Positions 8,748 through 17,382 of a stretch of 64,000 nt of DNA are shown here, in pieces; within the stretch, counting starts at the first letter, position 1; each line of letters opens with the position of its first letter. Location: assembly GCA_040219515.1 (NCBI GenBank), contig JAVJSI010000014.1, forward strand, positions 310,001 to 374,000, read 5' to 3'. Under the pieces are notes generated by a model. It saw only the letters and a program-made list of their open reading frames with translations, had not been told where the DNA came from and did not search any database. Both the position numbers and the translations under genes were made by a program. The stretch comes from Acidimicrobiales bacterium. Its GTDB lineage: Bacteria; Actinomycetota; Acidimicrobiia; Acidimicrobiales; Aldehydirespiratoraceae.

Positions 8748-9884
8748 ATGTTTGGTCGACGGCGGTTGAAGAAGGAACTCGCAGCGTTACTTCCCGGCGG
8801 TGCGGTCACGCACGGCCCGGCTCAGGCTCACTGCCGTCTTAGAGATGAGACGATCTACCTCGCGTCGGATGGGGGCCATCTGCTGGTGCGCCGGCCGGAT
8901 CTGAGCACGGAGTTGCACGAGCTGGGGGCCCTCCAGCGTGTTTCTTCAATTCATCCGTACATGGCGCTCTACTCCGACGCAATCAACGACGAACAGCCGA
9001 CGGTCTCGTGCATCTTCGACTGGGGCGGAAACACGCTCACTGAACTGATCAAGAAGAGGGGCACTCTCGTAGATCCCAAGAAGCGGAGCGAAGCCCAGAC
9101 AAAGCCCAGACCGGACGGCAACCCGCACACGATCGGGACCTCTCCGCGGAGCGCGCCGGTCGGCGAGGCACACCATCCGGACGGGCAATCTCTGCTCGTG
9201 AACGCGTCGTTCGTGCACGACGGCAGCATCATCCTCACGGCTGCCTCCAGCGCGCTTGTGCCGCTTCAGGACCGCCCTGGGCTTGCGATTGATGCAAGCG
9301 ATGTCATTCGCTGTCGGTACGAAGGAGCGAGTTCACACGAATGGCGGGGCGGCCTGGTGGTCGACTTCAACCACGCGGAACTCGCTCAACTGCGTCTTCA
9401 AACTTCGGTGATCGACATGGCGGGTAGCTCCGAGGCCGAGATTGAATCGTGGATGAGCCACTACGGCGTCCCTGTTCAGACCAGGTCCGAAGCTGAACGG
9501 TCAGGTGGCGGCCGCGTAGCTGAGGGGGCCGCAGGTGGAAGCGGGGGGCGCCCGAGCCGCGCAGCCATCATGCTCGATCCGTCGGCTCGGCTCCCAGCGC
9601 CGTCGACTGCTCGAGCACGAAAGACGTTTCTGTTCGGCGAGCCGGAGCCGGTCGAACTCGTGCTCTTCAGCGAGCACGAGTTCATTGAGCTCGTCGACCC
9701 GCGCAACGGCTCGAGTGAGCTCCACCCCGTTGAGGGGGCCGAGGGGTTCCGGATTTCTGGGCAGGATCTCGTGATCCAATTCTCGGTACTGCCCAAGTTC
9801 GCGGTAGTCGCAGGTGTGGCAGGTATCGACGCTAACGCGATCTCGGCCTGGCTCGAACGGCTCGGTGTGCCGAAGGCAGCGTGA
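8748..9884 (+). CDS. Hypothetical protein
   Basis: A 378-aa soluble protein with no signal peptide or membrane helix. The N-terminal 230 residues are beta-rich (THGPAQAHCRLRDETIYLAS) and end in EIESWMSHYGVP; after a Gly/Ser-rich linker (about 245-262) a second beta-rich domain ends in the parallel phrase DANAISAWLERLGVP. The repeated acidic-I-xx-W-xx-xx-G-V-P ending suggests two copies of one domain. The family is not recognised. Upstream, CAGTAT lies six bases before the ATG and could be a weak -10 for a leaderless message. A poor copy of the dispersed dyad repeat is at 8594-8615. Confidence 0.6.
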   Translation: MFGRRRLKKELAALLPGGAVTHGPAQAHCRLRDETIYLASDGGHLLVRRPDLSTELHELGALQRVSSIHPYMALYSDAINDEQPTVSCIFDWGGNTLTELIKKRGTLVDPKKRSEAQTKPRPDGNPHTIGTSPRSAPVGEAHHPDGQSLLVNASFVHDGSIILTAASSALVPLQDRPGLAIDASDVIRCRYEGASSHEWRGGLVVDFNHAELAQLRLQTSVIDMAGSSEAEIESWMSHYGVPVQTRSEAERSGGGRVAEGAAGGSGGRPSRAAIMLDPSARLPAPSTARARKTFLFGEPEPVELVLFSEHEFIELVDPRNGSSELHPVEGAEGFRISGQDLVIQFSVLPKFAVVAGVAGIDANAISAWLERLGVPKAA

Positions 9885-10270
9885 CTTGAGCCGTTGGCTC
9901 GCCTCCCCGGCGCCCATGGGCGTAGTTGCTCCACGAGTGAATCTGCGGGGCTGCCGCGCGACGTTGGCAGTGTTTGCCGCCTCTTGTGCCCCGCCGTTGA
10001 TCCTTCCGGCAGGGACGAAGCTGGGCCGCAAGCTTCCATGCGCACCGTGAAGCGGTAGCCGAGTACGCAGCGCTTCTCGACTCGTTGTTCATCTGAGAAC
10101 GCCCGATCAACCGCGTCCAAGTCGACACCACTGAGTTCAGCACCAAGCAAGTTGGCTCCGTCCAGTCGAGCGCCGTCAAGCAGCGCACCAGACAGGTCAG
10201 CGTCGCGGAGGTCCACGGAGTTCAGGAAGGCCCCGATGAGGTCCACTTCCTGCAGTCGGGTCAGCTCCAA
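9476..10270 (-). CDS. Pentapeptide-repeat protein, 3' part doubtful
   Basis: The first 50 residues are clear pentapeptide repeats (DLRDADLSGALLDGARLDGA), which form a right-handed quadrilateral beta helix. Further on the frame loses the pattern and runs antisense through the end of the 378-aa gene, so the true C-terminus is unclear. The start at 10270 is a TTG. Upstream, the same reading frame continues through an in-frame TAG (10289-10291) into more pentapeptide repeats, so this may be the downstream half of a gene broken by a nonsense change. Confidence 0.4.
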   Translation of the reverse strand: MELTRLQEVDLIGAFLNSVDLRDADLSGALLDGARLDGANLLGAELSGVDLDAVDRAFSDEQRVEKRCVLGYRFTVRMEACGPASSLPEGSTAGHKRRQTLPTSRGSPADSLVEQLRPWAPGRRANGSSHAAFGTPSRSSQAEIALASIPATPATTANLGSTENWITRSCPEIRNPSAPSTGWSSLEPLRGSTSSMNSCSLKSTSSTGSGSPNRNVFRARAVDGAGSRADGSSMMAARLGRPPLPPAAPSATRPPPDRSASDLV

Positions 10271-10288
10271 TGCGGATCCTAGGCCGGT

Positions 10289-10478
10289 CTATCGGTAGCC
10301 GATTGCGCTGGTCAGGTTCGCGCCGGTCAGGTTTGCGCCATCCAGGGTTGCACGGGTGAGGTTCGCGCCGGTCAGGTTCGCGTAGGTCAGATTGGCGTCG
10401 ATCAAGTTCGCGTCACCCAGGTCCGCTCCGGTGAGGTTTGCGCTGGTCAGGTTCGCGTGGGCAACGTTCGCGTCGGGT
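10289..10478 (-). pseudogene. Pentapeptide-repeat gene fragment cut by the IS256 element
   Basis: Minus-strand frame of consecutive [10 protein letters not shown]-type pentapeptides ([18 protein letters not shown]) ending in AIGYR and a TAG. It abuts the left end of the IS256-family element, and a matching fragment lies beyond the right end, so the element interrupts a pentapeptide-repeat gene. Confidence 0.6.
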
Positions 10479-11860
10479 GAGTCCCTCGTAGTGGTGTAGG
10501 TCGGGGTCATCGCCGTGATGGTGGTGGCCATCGTGCGATTCTCAGAAGTGACAAAACGAACTGAGAAGGACACCGCACGATGACCACATCTGATTCTGCC
10601 TTGAACGCGCTCTCCGCGTCGCTGACCGCCGCCGATTCGCCGTTGGCGGCGTCGCTGGCCGAGATCCTCACGGACGCGATCCAGGACCTGATCGAGGCCG
10701 AACTCACGGCCCGGATCGGCGCCGAGCACGGCGAACGAACCCTGAGCCGATCGAACCTGCGCAACGGACACCGCGACAAGCTGTTATCGACCCCGGCCGG
10801 GGATCTCACCCTCGGGATCCCGAAGCTGCGCAAGGGGTCGTTCTTCCCGGAGCTGCTCGAGCCGCGGCGCCGCATCGACAAGGCCCTGTGGGCGGTGATC
10901 ATGACCGCCTACATCACCGGCACCTCCACGAGAAAGGTCGATGATCTGGTGAAGGCGTTGGGCTGTGACACCGGCATCTCCAAGAGCACCGTGTCGCGGA
11001 TCTGCAAACACCTCGACGCCGATGTCGCGGTGCTCCGCAACCGCGATCTTGGCCATCAGGCGTTCGTGTATCTGTGGCTCGACGCCACCTACGTCCACGT
11101 CCGCGAGGGCGGCCAGGTCGTCTCCAAAGCCGTGGTGATCGCGACCGGGCTGCGTGCTGATGGTTACCGCGAAGTGCTTGGTGTCGATGTCGGCGACTCC
11201 GAGAACGAGACGTTCTGGACCGACTTCCTGCGCGGCCTCGTCGAACGGAACCTGCACGGCGTGCGCCTCGTGATCTCCGACGCCCACGCCGGACTGAAAG
11301 CCGCGATCCGACGCGTGTTCCAAGGAGCCGGCTGGCAACGATGCCGAGTCCACGCCATGCGCAACTTCCTCGCCGTCGCCAAGCATCAACACCGGCTCAT
11401 GATCGCCGCGTTGATCCGCACGATCTTCGCCCAACCCGACGCCGACGCCGCCCGAACCCAGCTCCGCGCCGTGGTCACTCAGCTCGAGTCGGTCGCGCCC
11501 GAAGTCGCCGTCAAACTCGAAGCCGCCGAAGACGACCTCCTCGCCTACACGACCTACCCGCCCGCGCACTGGACCAAGATCTGGTCGAACAACCCCATCG
11601 AACGACTCAACCGAGAACTGAAACGACGCACCGATGTCGTTCAGATCTTCCACAACACCGAGTCCGTCATCCGCCTCGTCGGCGCTCTCCTCGTCGAGGT
11701 CAACGACGAAATGATCTCCTCCGAGCGCCGCTACATCGCCGCCGCATCCGTCGCCGCCCTCACCGACCAAGAGGAGAACCAACTAACATCGCTCCCCGCA
11801 GCACCCCGAACCTGAACAACCGGGAATCGCACAACCCACCTACACCACCCCACGGGACTC
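10479..11860 (+). mobile_element. IS256-family insertion sequence, complete
   Basis: A 1382-bp element with imperfect terminal inverted repeats: GAGTCCCTCGTAGTGGTGTA at the left and, read inward from the right, GAGTCCCGTGGGGTGGTGTA. It encodes one intact transposase. IS256 elements normally make 8-9 bp target duplications; the flanks here (CGTCGGGT on the left, AATCTTCG on the right) do not match, so the ends were recombined or the target has drifted. Confidence 0.85.
10580..11815 (+). CDS. IS256-family (Mutator-like) transposase
   Basis: A 411-aa transposase, full length for the family. The DDE triad is visible: Asp in [10 protein letters not shown], Asp in [13 protein letters not shown] and Glu in [18 protein letters not shown], the last being the family's hallmark C-terminal block. 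The N-terminal part carries the usual RNGHRDK and [14 protein letters not shown] phrases. It is intact and probably still capable of catalysis. The ATG follows GAGAAGGACACCGCACG, a modest ribosome binding site. Confidence 0.92.
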   Translation: MTTSDSALNALSASLTAADSPLAASLAEILTDAIQDLIEAELTARIGAEHGERTLSRSNLRNGHRDKLLSTPAGDLTLGIPKLRKGSFFPELLEPRRRIDKALWAVIMTAYITGTSTRKVDDLVKALGCDTGISKSTVSRICKHLDADVAVLRNRDLGHQAFVYLWLDATYVHVREGGQVVSKAVVIATGLRADGYREVLGVDVGDSENETFWTDFLRGLVERNLHGVRLVISDAHAGLKAAIRRVFQGAGWQRCRVHAMRNFLAVAKHQHRLMIAALIRTIFAQPDADAARTQLRAVVTQLESVAPEVAVKLEAAEDDLLAYTTYPPAHWTKIWSNNPIERLNRELKRRTDVVQIFHNTESVIRLVGALLVEVNDEMISSERRYIAAASVAALTDQEENQLTSLPAAPRT

Positions 11861-11955
11861 AATCTTCGCGTCACCCAGGTCCGAGCCGGTCAGGTTCGCG
11901 CTGTTGAGGTTCGCGCCGAACAGATCTGTGGAGCGAAGGTCTGCCCAGGCGCACA
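11861..11955 (-). pseudogene. Pentapeptide-repeat gene fragment, right side of the IS256 element
   Basis: Minus strand reads VCAWADLRSTDLFGANLNSA and then LTGSDLGDAK before the IS256 end. This is the continuation, in the N-terminal direction, of the fragment at 10289-10478. An in-frame TGA lies just upstream and the IS3-family element begins 25 bp further on, so the original 5' end is lost or was a GTG here. Confidence 0.5.
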
Positions 11956-12024
11956 CTCATTCTAGGAATGGAGCTTGATCTGACTGGAGTTGACCCGGTT
12001 TCGTGGACACGGGTTTCTGTGTGA

Positions 12025-12900
12025 TCAGGCTGCCTCGGTGGAGGCGGTGTAGGTCTCGGCGGGGGTTCGGTGGCCGAGGCGGGCTTGGTGTCGTCGCCGG
12101 TTGTAGAAGGTCTCGATGTAGTCGAAGAGCACGGTGCGGAGCTGGCTTCGGGTCATGTGTTCCCAGTCGCCGTGGATATGTCGGATCTCCTTCTTGATGG
12201 TGGCCCAGGTGGATTCCATGGCGGCGTTGTCCCAGCACACGCCGGTGCGGCCGAACGACGCCGCGACGTTGTGGTCGGTCATGGTGAGCGCCAGGTCGCT
12301 CGAGATGTATTGGCCGCCGCGATCGGCGTGGTGGATCACTTTGCCGTCGGGGTGACGCCGAGCCAGCGCCATCACCAACGCGTTGACGACGATGTCGGCG
12401 GTCGCTCGGTTCGACATCGACCAGCCGGCCAGACCTCGATCGTGGAGATCCAAGATGCCGGCCAAGAAGAGTTTGCCGTCGCGGCATTTGAACTCGGTGA
12501 TGTCGGCCAGCCAGCGTTGGTTCGATGCGTCGGCGGTGAAGTCTCGGCCGATCAGATCCGGCCCCGGGGCCGTGCCCGGCTTGCGACCGCGGCGCCATTT
12601 GCGGCGGCCGTGCACGCCAACCAGGCCGCACTCGGCCATGATCCGCGCCACGCGTTTGCGGCCCACCCGCCGGTCGCGGTGTTGGAGCTGGCCGAGCACC
12701 CGAGGGGTGCCGTAGGTGCGCTGGGAGGTTTCGTGGATCTCGAAGATCTCCGCTGCGAGATCGACATCGGCCAGATAGTGCGCCGACAACGGCCGATCAC
12801 GCCACGCGTAGAAACCCGACCTCGAGCACTCAACGAGCTCACACAACCGCTTCACCGGATAGTCGGCGCTGTGGTCTTGGACGAACCGGAAGCGGGTCAC
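12025..12900 (-). CDS. IS3-family transposase OrfB (integrase core)
   Basis: A 291-aa protein with an HTH_21-like N-terminus (RTYGTPRVLGQLQHR) and an rve-type integrase core. The DDE residues are Asp in LADITEF, Asp in IHHADRGGQYIS and Glu in NAAMESTWATIKKE, followed by the usual YNRRRHQARLGHRTPAE. It begins with GTG at 12900, overlapping the stop of orfA by four bases (GTGA). This suggests coupled re-initiation; the programmed -1 frameshift usual in IS3 elements is the alternative. Confidence 0.9.
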   Translation of the reverse strand: MTRFRFVQDHSADYPVKRLCELVECSRSGFYAWRDRPLSAHYLADVDLAAEIFEIHETSQRTYGTPRVLGQLQHRDRRVGRKRVARIMAECGLVGVHGRRKWRRGRKPGTAPGPDLIGRDFTADASNQRWLADITEFKCRDGKLFLAGILDLHDRGLAGWSMSNRATADIVVNALVMALARRHPDGKVIHHADRGGQYISSDLALTMTDHNVAASFGRTGVCWDNAAMESTWATIKKEIRHIHGDWEHMTRSQLRTVLFDYIETFYNRRRHQARLGHRTPAETYTASTEAA

Positions 12901-13181
12901 CGGATCGTCTCCCGGGCGAAATACGCGGCTGCCTTGCGCAGGATCTCGCGGTCCATCCGCAGATCCTGATTCTCCTTACGCAACCGAGCCAGCTCCGCAC
13001 GCTCACCCGGATCCAAAGCCCCCGGTTGGCTCGCCTCGTCGGCTTCCTTCACCCAGGCGGCGAGCGAACCATCCGAGATGCCGAGCGATTCCGCGATCTT
13101 GCACCGAGGCCGATCCGACGATCGATACAACTCGACCGCCTCACGCCGGAACTCCTCGGGATACTTCGATGGACGACCCAT
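12897..13181 (-). CDS. IS3-family transposase OrfA (HTH)
   Basis: A 94-aa protein, MGRPSKYPEEFRREAVELYR and onward, with a homeodomain-like HTH (KIAESLGISDGSLAAWVKEA) and a C-terminal leucine-zipper-like coil (LRKENQDLRMDREILRKAA). OrfA binds the IS ends and supplies DNA recognition to the OrfAB transposase. The ATG at 13181 is chosen because AAGGAGG precedes it at good spacing. Confidence 0.88.
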   Translation of the reverse strand: MGRPSKYPEEFRREAVELYRSSDRPRCKIAESLGISDGSLAAWVKEADEASQPGALDPGERAELARLRKENQDLRMDREILRKAAAYFARETIR

Positions 13182-13248
13182 CCGGGCCTCCTTCCCCTGG
13201 ACGTGCATCCAGGATCGGGTGTCCACCAAACCGGGTCAACTCCAGACA

Positions 13249-13520
13249 CCGTCAGTTCGCCCCCGGCGTCAAGCAGCGTCTGTTGGTAGGGGTAGACGGG
13301 AACCCGAATGCCATCCTCCCGGCCCTCATCTGATTGCCCCACGACTCGCCCTTTCGGCCTCGGGCGCACTGTGCCGCAGAGAGCGTGTCGAGCACAAGGC
13401 CGAGTGTTGCCTGAGCGCGTGCCAAACGGGCCGCACTCCGCGATTCAGGGCGCAGCCCCCTGTCTCGGATAGCCCCGCCGCTGTCGTATCGGCTGGCTAT
13501 GGTCAACGAAGGAGGATCGA
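13249..13520. other. Gap between IS3 element and the defence island
   Basis: On the minus strand a short frame from ATG 13369 (RPKGRVVGQSDEGREDGIRV) runs into the IS3 end and may be the 5' stub of a gene destroyed by the insertion. No family is recognisable. AAGGAGG at 13509-13515 is the ribosome binding site of the methyltransferase that follows. Confidence 0.3.
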
Positions 13521-15470
13521 GTGGGGAAGACGACAGTTGAGAAGGGCTCGTACGGGGTCAAGCTTGTGCGGGGTCCGTTCGTGGAACTCCCGCATCATCC
13601 GAAGGCCGTGGACGACGTCGACGAGCTCCGTGGGCTCGCCACCAGGCTGGACGGGCCGTTGGCCGCCGACCTGTTCTGCGGGGCGGGGGGCCTCAGCCTT
13701 GGCCTGGCCGAAGCCGGCTATTCCGTGGTCCTCGGAGTCGACAACGATGACGATGCGCTCGCCACACATCGCGCATACCACCCCGGCCTCAGCGTCAACT
13801 GGGATCTTGGCGACGAGGAAATCGTCGAGAGCACGGGCGAGCTGATTCGTGATCTCGGCATCGAGATTGTTGCGGGTGGGCCGCCCTGTCAGCCGTTCTC
13901 GAAGGCGGGCCGATCCGGCCTGCGCGACCTGGTTCGCACGGGCAGGCGCGATGCCCACGACAAGCGCAGCGAGCTCTGGCAGAGCTTCCTCCGGATTGTG
14001 TCGATCGCACGACCTCGAGCGGTCCTGATGGAGAACGTGCCGGACATGGCCCTCGATCGGGACATGCTGATTCTGCGCACGATGGCCGATGAGCTTGAGC
14101 ATCTGGGTTACTCGGTCGAAACCAGAGTTGTCGACACCTGGCGGTACGGAGTTCCGCAGCATCGTCAGCGTCTGATACTCGTCGCGCTGGCTGATCGAAC
14201 CCGTTTCGTCTGGCCCGCCGAGCACGCGCAGGTTGTGACGCTCGGAAACGCCATTTCCGATCTCCCGCCTGTCGAGGGTGGTTGGCGGCCGGATGGCGGA
14301 GCGGAGGGATGGGCCGACTACGACGGACCCCGAACCTCGTACCAGGAGAAGATGCGGGAGCAGGTGCGGATTGATGATTGGGGAAAGCTGTTCGACCACA
14401 TCACCCGTCCTGTCCGTGAGGACGATCTGCAGATTTTCGAGAACATGGACTCGAAGACCAAGTACTCCGACATCGATCCCGAGTTGCGGCGCTATCGACA
14501 CGACATCTTCGATGACAAGTACAAGCGCCTCGACTACGACGACCTGAGTCGAACGATCACCGCCCACATCGCCAAGGACGGATACTGGTACATCCATCCC
14601 GAGCAGCACCGCACGATTAGCGTGCGGGAAGCAGCACGAATCCAGACGTTCCCCGATCATGTTCGATTCTCCGGCCCGCCGACCGCCGCGTTCCGACAGA
14701 TCGGCAACGCGGTCCCTCCTCGCCTTGGATTCGAGCTGGGAACCGCAATCACGGCCAGCCTGGAGCGGGCCGACGAGGTTCCGCATACCCGTTCCGAGGT
14801 GGGGCTGAAACTTGCCCGCTGGTACATGAAGTCACCACGCGGAGGAGTCCCATGGCTTGATGCACCGAACAGATGGGTGGTGCTGCAGTGCGAGATTCTC
14901 TGGCCGCGGCTCAGCACTGACCAGCTCGGCGCGGCGTACAAGGCGACACTGGCGTGCGCGACGCCGCAGCAGACACTTGAGAACGAGGGACCGCTGCGGC
15001 GAATAGCCACCGTGCTCGGCCGCGGGCCCCGTGTGGATGACCTGATCGCGACTGCGGAGTACTTCGTTGACAACCCGAACGGGCTCGAGCCGAACACCCC
15101 GTCGGAGGAGTTGGCCAAGGCGCCGAACGTCAGTGCGACACTGGCGGCGTTCGCTGCCCGCATTGTCCCTGGAGCCTCCGAGGACCCTGTGATCGTGAAC
15201 CAAGCGGTGCTTCGGGTTGCCGCCCGATACCACGGGACGTCCGTCGATCAACGCAACAAGCTCAGCGACGGCCGGTTGGCGGTTGCCGCCATGATCGGTG
15301 GCGATGACCTCTCGCACGAAGCGCACCTCGCCCTTCTCGAGATCGGCCAGACGGTCTGCGGCCCGTCCAAAACGGACTGCGCGCACTGCCCGCTCGAGGC
15401 CGACTGCGTGGTGGCAGCGGACCTACCGATCCAGCAGTCGATGGTGGTGCTTACCAGCCCAGAGCCGTAG
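13521..15470 (+). CDS. C5-cytosine DNA methyltransferase fused to an endonuclease III-like Fe-S domain
   Basis: A 649-aa fusion. Residues about 45-410 are a Dcm-type methyltransferase with motif I (ADLFCGAGGLSLGL), motif IV with the catalytic Cys (GGPPCQPFS), motif VI (ENVPD), motif VIII (QHRQRLILVAL) and motif X (RQIGNAVPPRLG). Residues about 430-640 resemble HhH-GPD glycosylases of the endonuclease III/MutY/Mig group and end in the full [4Fe-4S] ligand set C-x6-C-x2-C-x5-C (VCGPSKTDCAHCPLEADC). The helix-hairpin-helix Gly-rich loop is altered (APNVSATLAAFAA) and the usual catalytic Asp aligns with Asn (VIVNQAVLRVAAR), so glycosylase activity is uncertain. The predicted role is self-marking by 5-methylcytosine plus recognition or repair of T:G mismatches arising from it. 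GTG start with AAGGAGG. Its 3' end overlaps the convergent ATPase gene by 20 bp. Confidence 0.85.
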   Translation: MGKTTVEKGSYGVKLVRGPFVELPHHPKAVDDVDELRGLATRLDGPLAADLFCGAGGLSLGLAEAGYSVVLGVDNDDDALATHRAYHPGLSVNWDLGDEEIVESTGELIRDLGIEIVAGGPPCQPFSKAGRSGLRDLVRTGRRDAHDKRSELWQSFLRIVSIARPRAVLMENVPDMALDRDMLILRTMADELEHLGYSVETRVVDTWRYGVPQHRQRLILVALADRTRFVWPAEHAQVVTLGNAISDLPPVEGGWRPDGGAEGWADYDGPRTSYQEKMREQVRIDDWGKLFDHITRPVREDDLQIFENMDSKTKYSDIDPELRRYRHDIFDDKYKRLDYDDLSRTITAHIAKDGYWYIHPEQHRTISVREAARIQTFPDHVRFSGPPTAAFRQIGNAVPPRLGFELGTAITASLERADEVPHTRSEVGLKLARWYMKSPRGGVPWLDAPNRWVVLQCEILWPRLSTDQLGAAYKATLACATPQQTLENEGPLRRIATVLGRGPRVDDLIATAEYFVDNPNGLEPNTPSEELAKAPNVSATLAAFAARIVPGASEDPVIVNQAVLRVAARYHGTSVDQRNKLSDGRLAVAAMIGGDDLSHEAHLALLEIGQTVCGPSKTDCAHCPLEADCVVAADLPIQQSMVVLTSPEP

Positions 15471-16725
15471 CGAGATCCTCGTCGGTTGATCGCAGCTCGG
15501 TCATGATCCGCTCGAGAGCGGCGTAGTCCCCACTTACCATCGCGGCGGCCAGCAGAGACGCCCCGGCGGTGCCCAGCTGGTGGTTCGCGGGTCGGTCCGA
15601 AGGAGCGGTGCGCGCCTTCAGCACGGATGCCTGACGGTAGACCTCCTCTGCCGCTTGGCAGAGTTCCTTGACCGGGCGCTCCAGCTGCGACCTGATCGTG
15701 GCAGGAATGTTGACCCGCATCTTCGCCACGTTCGTCTGCAGCAGGTCGTCGAGGTTGGTGTCGAACTCCAACGATGCGCGCGCCAACTTGGTGTGCTCAT
15801 CGATCGCCCGGATGCCGCTCCATCCTCCGCCCTGGATCAGGCGACCGGCCCGGTAGACGTAGAGCCCCTGTTGCCGGTTCCACTTCTGGGGACCGCTGTA
15901 GTGCTCGAACGCCTCCTGTGAGGAGAAACGATTGCGCGGTGGGAGTACGAACGGATTGAACGTAACGAATCCGGCAACACCGTCGAACTCGATCTCGAGC
16001 ACCGTGGCCGGCAGGGAGATCGTGCCCGGCTCGGTGGGAGCGAACGGGTCCCACGGATCGACCTTCTCGCCGTTGACCGTCAGGACGAGGTGGTCCGAGC
16101 TGGCGGAGTCGGCGAGGTACTGGTGGAACACCATCCCGAGGTACTCAGCGGTTCGCTCGGCCAGCGTCTCGAGCCTGCGACGGGCCCAGCCACCCTCCGG
16201 GTTCCGCTCAGGCAGCACGCGATCGAGTCGCTCCCAGGCCACCACGGTGCCGGGAGCGTCAGCCAGCGTCTCGGCGGCAAATTCCCGGATGGCCGGCGTC
16301 GCGGTGTCGAGGACCTCCCAACTGTCGCTCTCCTCGACATGATCGATATCGAGGACTCTCGTGGTGAGGCGGCGGCGCGTCGCCGCACGGCGTGAGATCA
16401 CAGTGAGTCGCCGACACTGGGAGATCGACGCCGTCTTGAGTCCCAGTCCGTAGCGGCCGAGCTCGTTGAGGCTGTAGCTCCTTCGGGATCCAAAACGCAT
16501 GGCTTCGTCGAGCCCTGTGGCGGTCATTCCTTCGCCGTCGTCGGCGATGAGTACTCGTGAGCCGGAGCCCCGAAAGTCGATCAGTACGTCGACTGTTGAG
16601 GCACCGGCTGAGACGCTGTTGTCCACCAAGTCCGCGATCGCCGTCACGAACTCGTAGCCGATATCGCGCAGGGAGTTTGTGAGCCGACCGGCGGATGGCG
16701 TCAGTTCGATTCGTTTGCCCCTCAT
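15451..16725 (-). CDS. MutL/MORC-type GHKL ATPase (copy A)
   Basis: A 424-aa ATPase of the HATPase_c_3 type. The N-box is AIADLVDNSVSAGA (near residues 30-42), the G1 box DDGEGM (near 63) and the G2 box LGRYGLGLKTAS (near 90). The position of the MutL catalytic Glu is Asp, as in the paralogue at 19413. The middle domain has WNRQQGLYVYRAGRLIQGGG, also shared with the paralogue. Such ATP-gated dimeric clamps cluster with methylases and Z1/AIPR genes. Here it is convergent with the methyltransferase and codirectional with vsr, so it probably serves the methylation/repair half of the island. ATG 16725 follows GGAGGG closely; a GTG at 16728 is adjacent. Confidence 0.85.
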   Translation of the reverse strand: MRGKRIELTPSAGRLTNSLRDIGYEFVTAIADLVDNSVSAGASTVDVLIDFRGSGSRVLIADDGEGMTATGLDEAMRFGSRRSYSLNELGRYGLGLKTASISQCRRLTVISRRAATRRRLTTRVLDIDHVEESDSWEVLDTATPAIREFAAETLADAPGTVVAWERLDRVLPERNPEGGWARRRLETLAERTAEYLGMVFHQYLADSASSDHLVLTVNGEKVDPWDPFAPTEPGTISLPATVLEIEFDGVAGFVTFNPFVLPPRNRFSSQEAFEHYSGPQKWNRQQGLYVYRAGRLIQGGGWSGIRAIDEHTKLARASLEFDTNLDDLLQTNVAKMRVNIPATIRSQLERPVKELCQAAEEVYRQASVLKARTAPSDRPANHQLGTAGASLLAAAMVSGDYAALERIMTELRSTDEDLATALGW

Positions 16726-16835
16726 CACCCCTCCGGTTTGTGACCTGACACTAGTGACGAGTTGTGACAGCGCGAACGATCCTCTCGGTTTGGACGTCGA
16801 CCAGCGGATTCATCGACGCAGCCAACACGGGGCAG

Positions 16836-17249
16836 TCACAGCTGTGCGCTGCGCTCCCTCCAGCGACCCTCAATGTGGTCGGCAACGTCCACGTGGTTCT
16901 CGTGTTCCCACATGTGAATGACCTCCCAGCCCAGTTCCCGCAGGGCTGCATCCTTTCGAGCGTCCCGTTCGCGCGTTCGTTGGAACTTCTCCTCCCACCA
17001 CGCCCGGTTGTTCTTTGGAACTGAGCCGTGCTCGTCGCAGGCGTGCCAGAAACAGCCGTCCACGAAGACCGCGATCCTGGCTCGGGTAAGGGCGACGTCC
17101 GGGGTCCCCGGCAGGCCAACCAGGTTCACCCGAAACCGAAGTCCTCGACGGTGCAGTTCTCTCCTGAGCAGGAGCTCCGGTCCGGAGTTGCGAACCGGCA
17201 TTCGGCTCATCTGGCGGCTGACTGCGACTGATTTCGGTCGGGGACCCAT
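16836..17249 (-). CDS. vsr: Very-short-patch-repair (Vsr-type) DNA endonuclease
   Basis: A 137-aa protein. The family signature is clear: RQMSRMPVRNSGPELLLRRE, GLRFRVNLVGLPGTPDVAL with the catalytic Asp, AVFVDGCFWHAC with the conserved His, and GWEVIHMWEHE at the C-terminus. Vsr nicks 5' of the T in T:G mismatches made by deamination of 5-methylcytosine, which limits mutation at sites methylated by a partner methylase. The partner is probably the fusion methylase 1.4 kb away. ATG 17249 is preferred; the open frame reaches a TTG at 17285. It lies upstream of the ATPase on the same strand with a 110-bp gap. Confidence 0.88.
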   Translation of the reverse strand: MGPRPKSVAVSRQMSRMPVRNSGPELLLRRELHRRGLRFRVNLVGLPGTPDVALTRARIAVFVDGCFWHACDEHGSVPKNNRAWWEEKFQRTRERDARKDAALRELGWEVIHMWEHENHVDVADHIEGRWRERSAQL

Positions 17250-17382
17250 CCGGAGAGTGTTGGCGTCCGGATCCCGACAGGGCAAGCGGGGTTCCTCACG
17301 GGGTTGTCACGGCTGTGGTGTACTTCATGTGGTGCCGCCGAGTTCGAGGCGGTTGAAAGCACGGCGCGACAGGGGCATTGAG

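Larger units (their letters stand above)
11981..13248 (-). mobile_element. IS3-family insertion sequence, complete
   Basis: A 1268-bp element. The terminal inverted repeats are TGACTGGAGTTGACCCGGTT (left) and, read inward from the right, TGTCTGGAGTTGACCCGGTT. The ends have the family's terminal TG...CA. It carries orfA and orfB on the minus strand. The flanking bases (GATC on the left, CCGT on the right) are not a direct repeat, so no target duplication is visible. It may have deleted or rearranged neighbouring DNA. Confidence 0.85.

Noticed and set aside
12003-12969. Long plus-strand frames inside the IS3 element
   Set aside because: Antisense to orfB, which has the full DDE triad.
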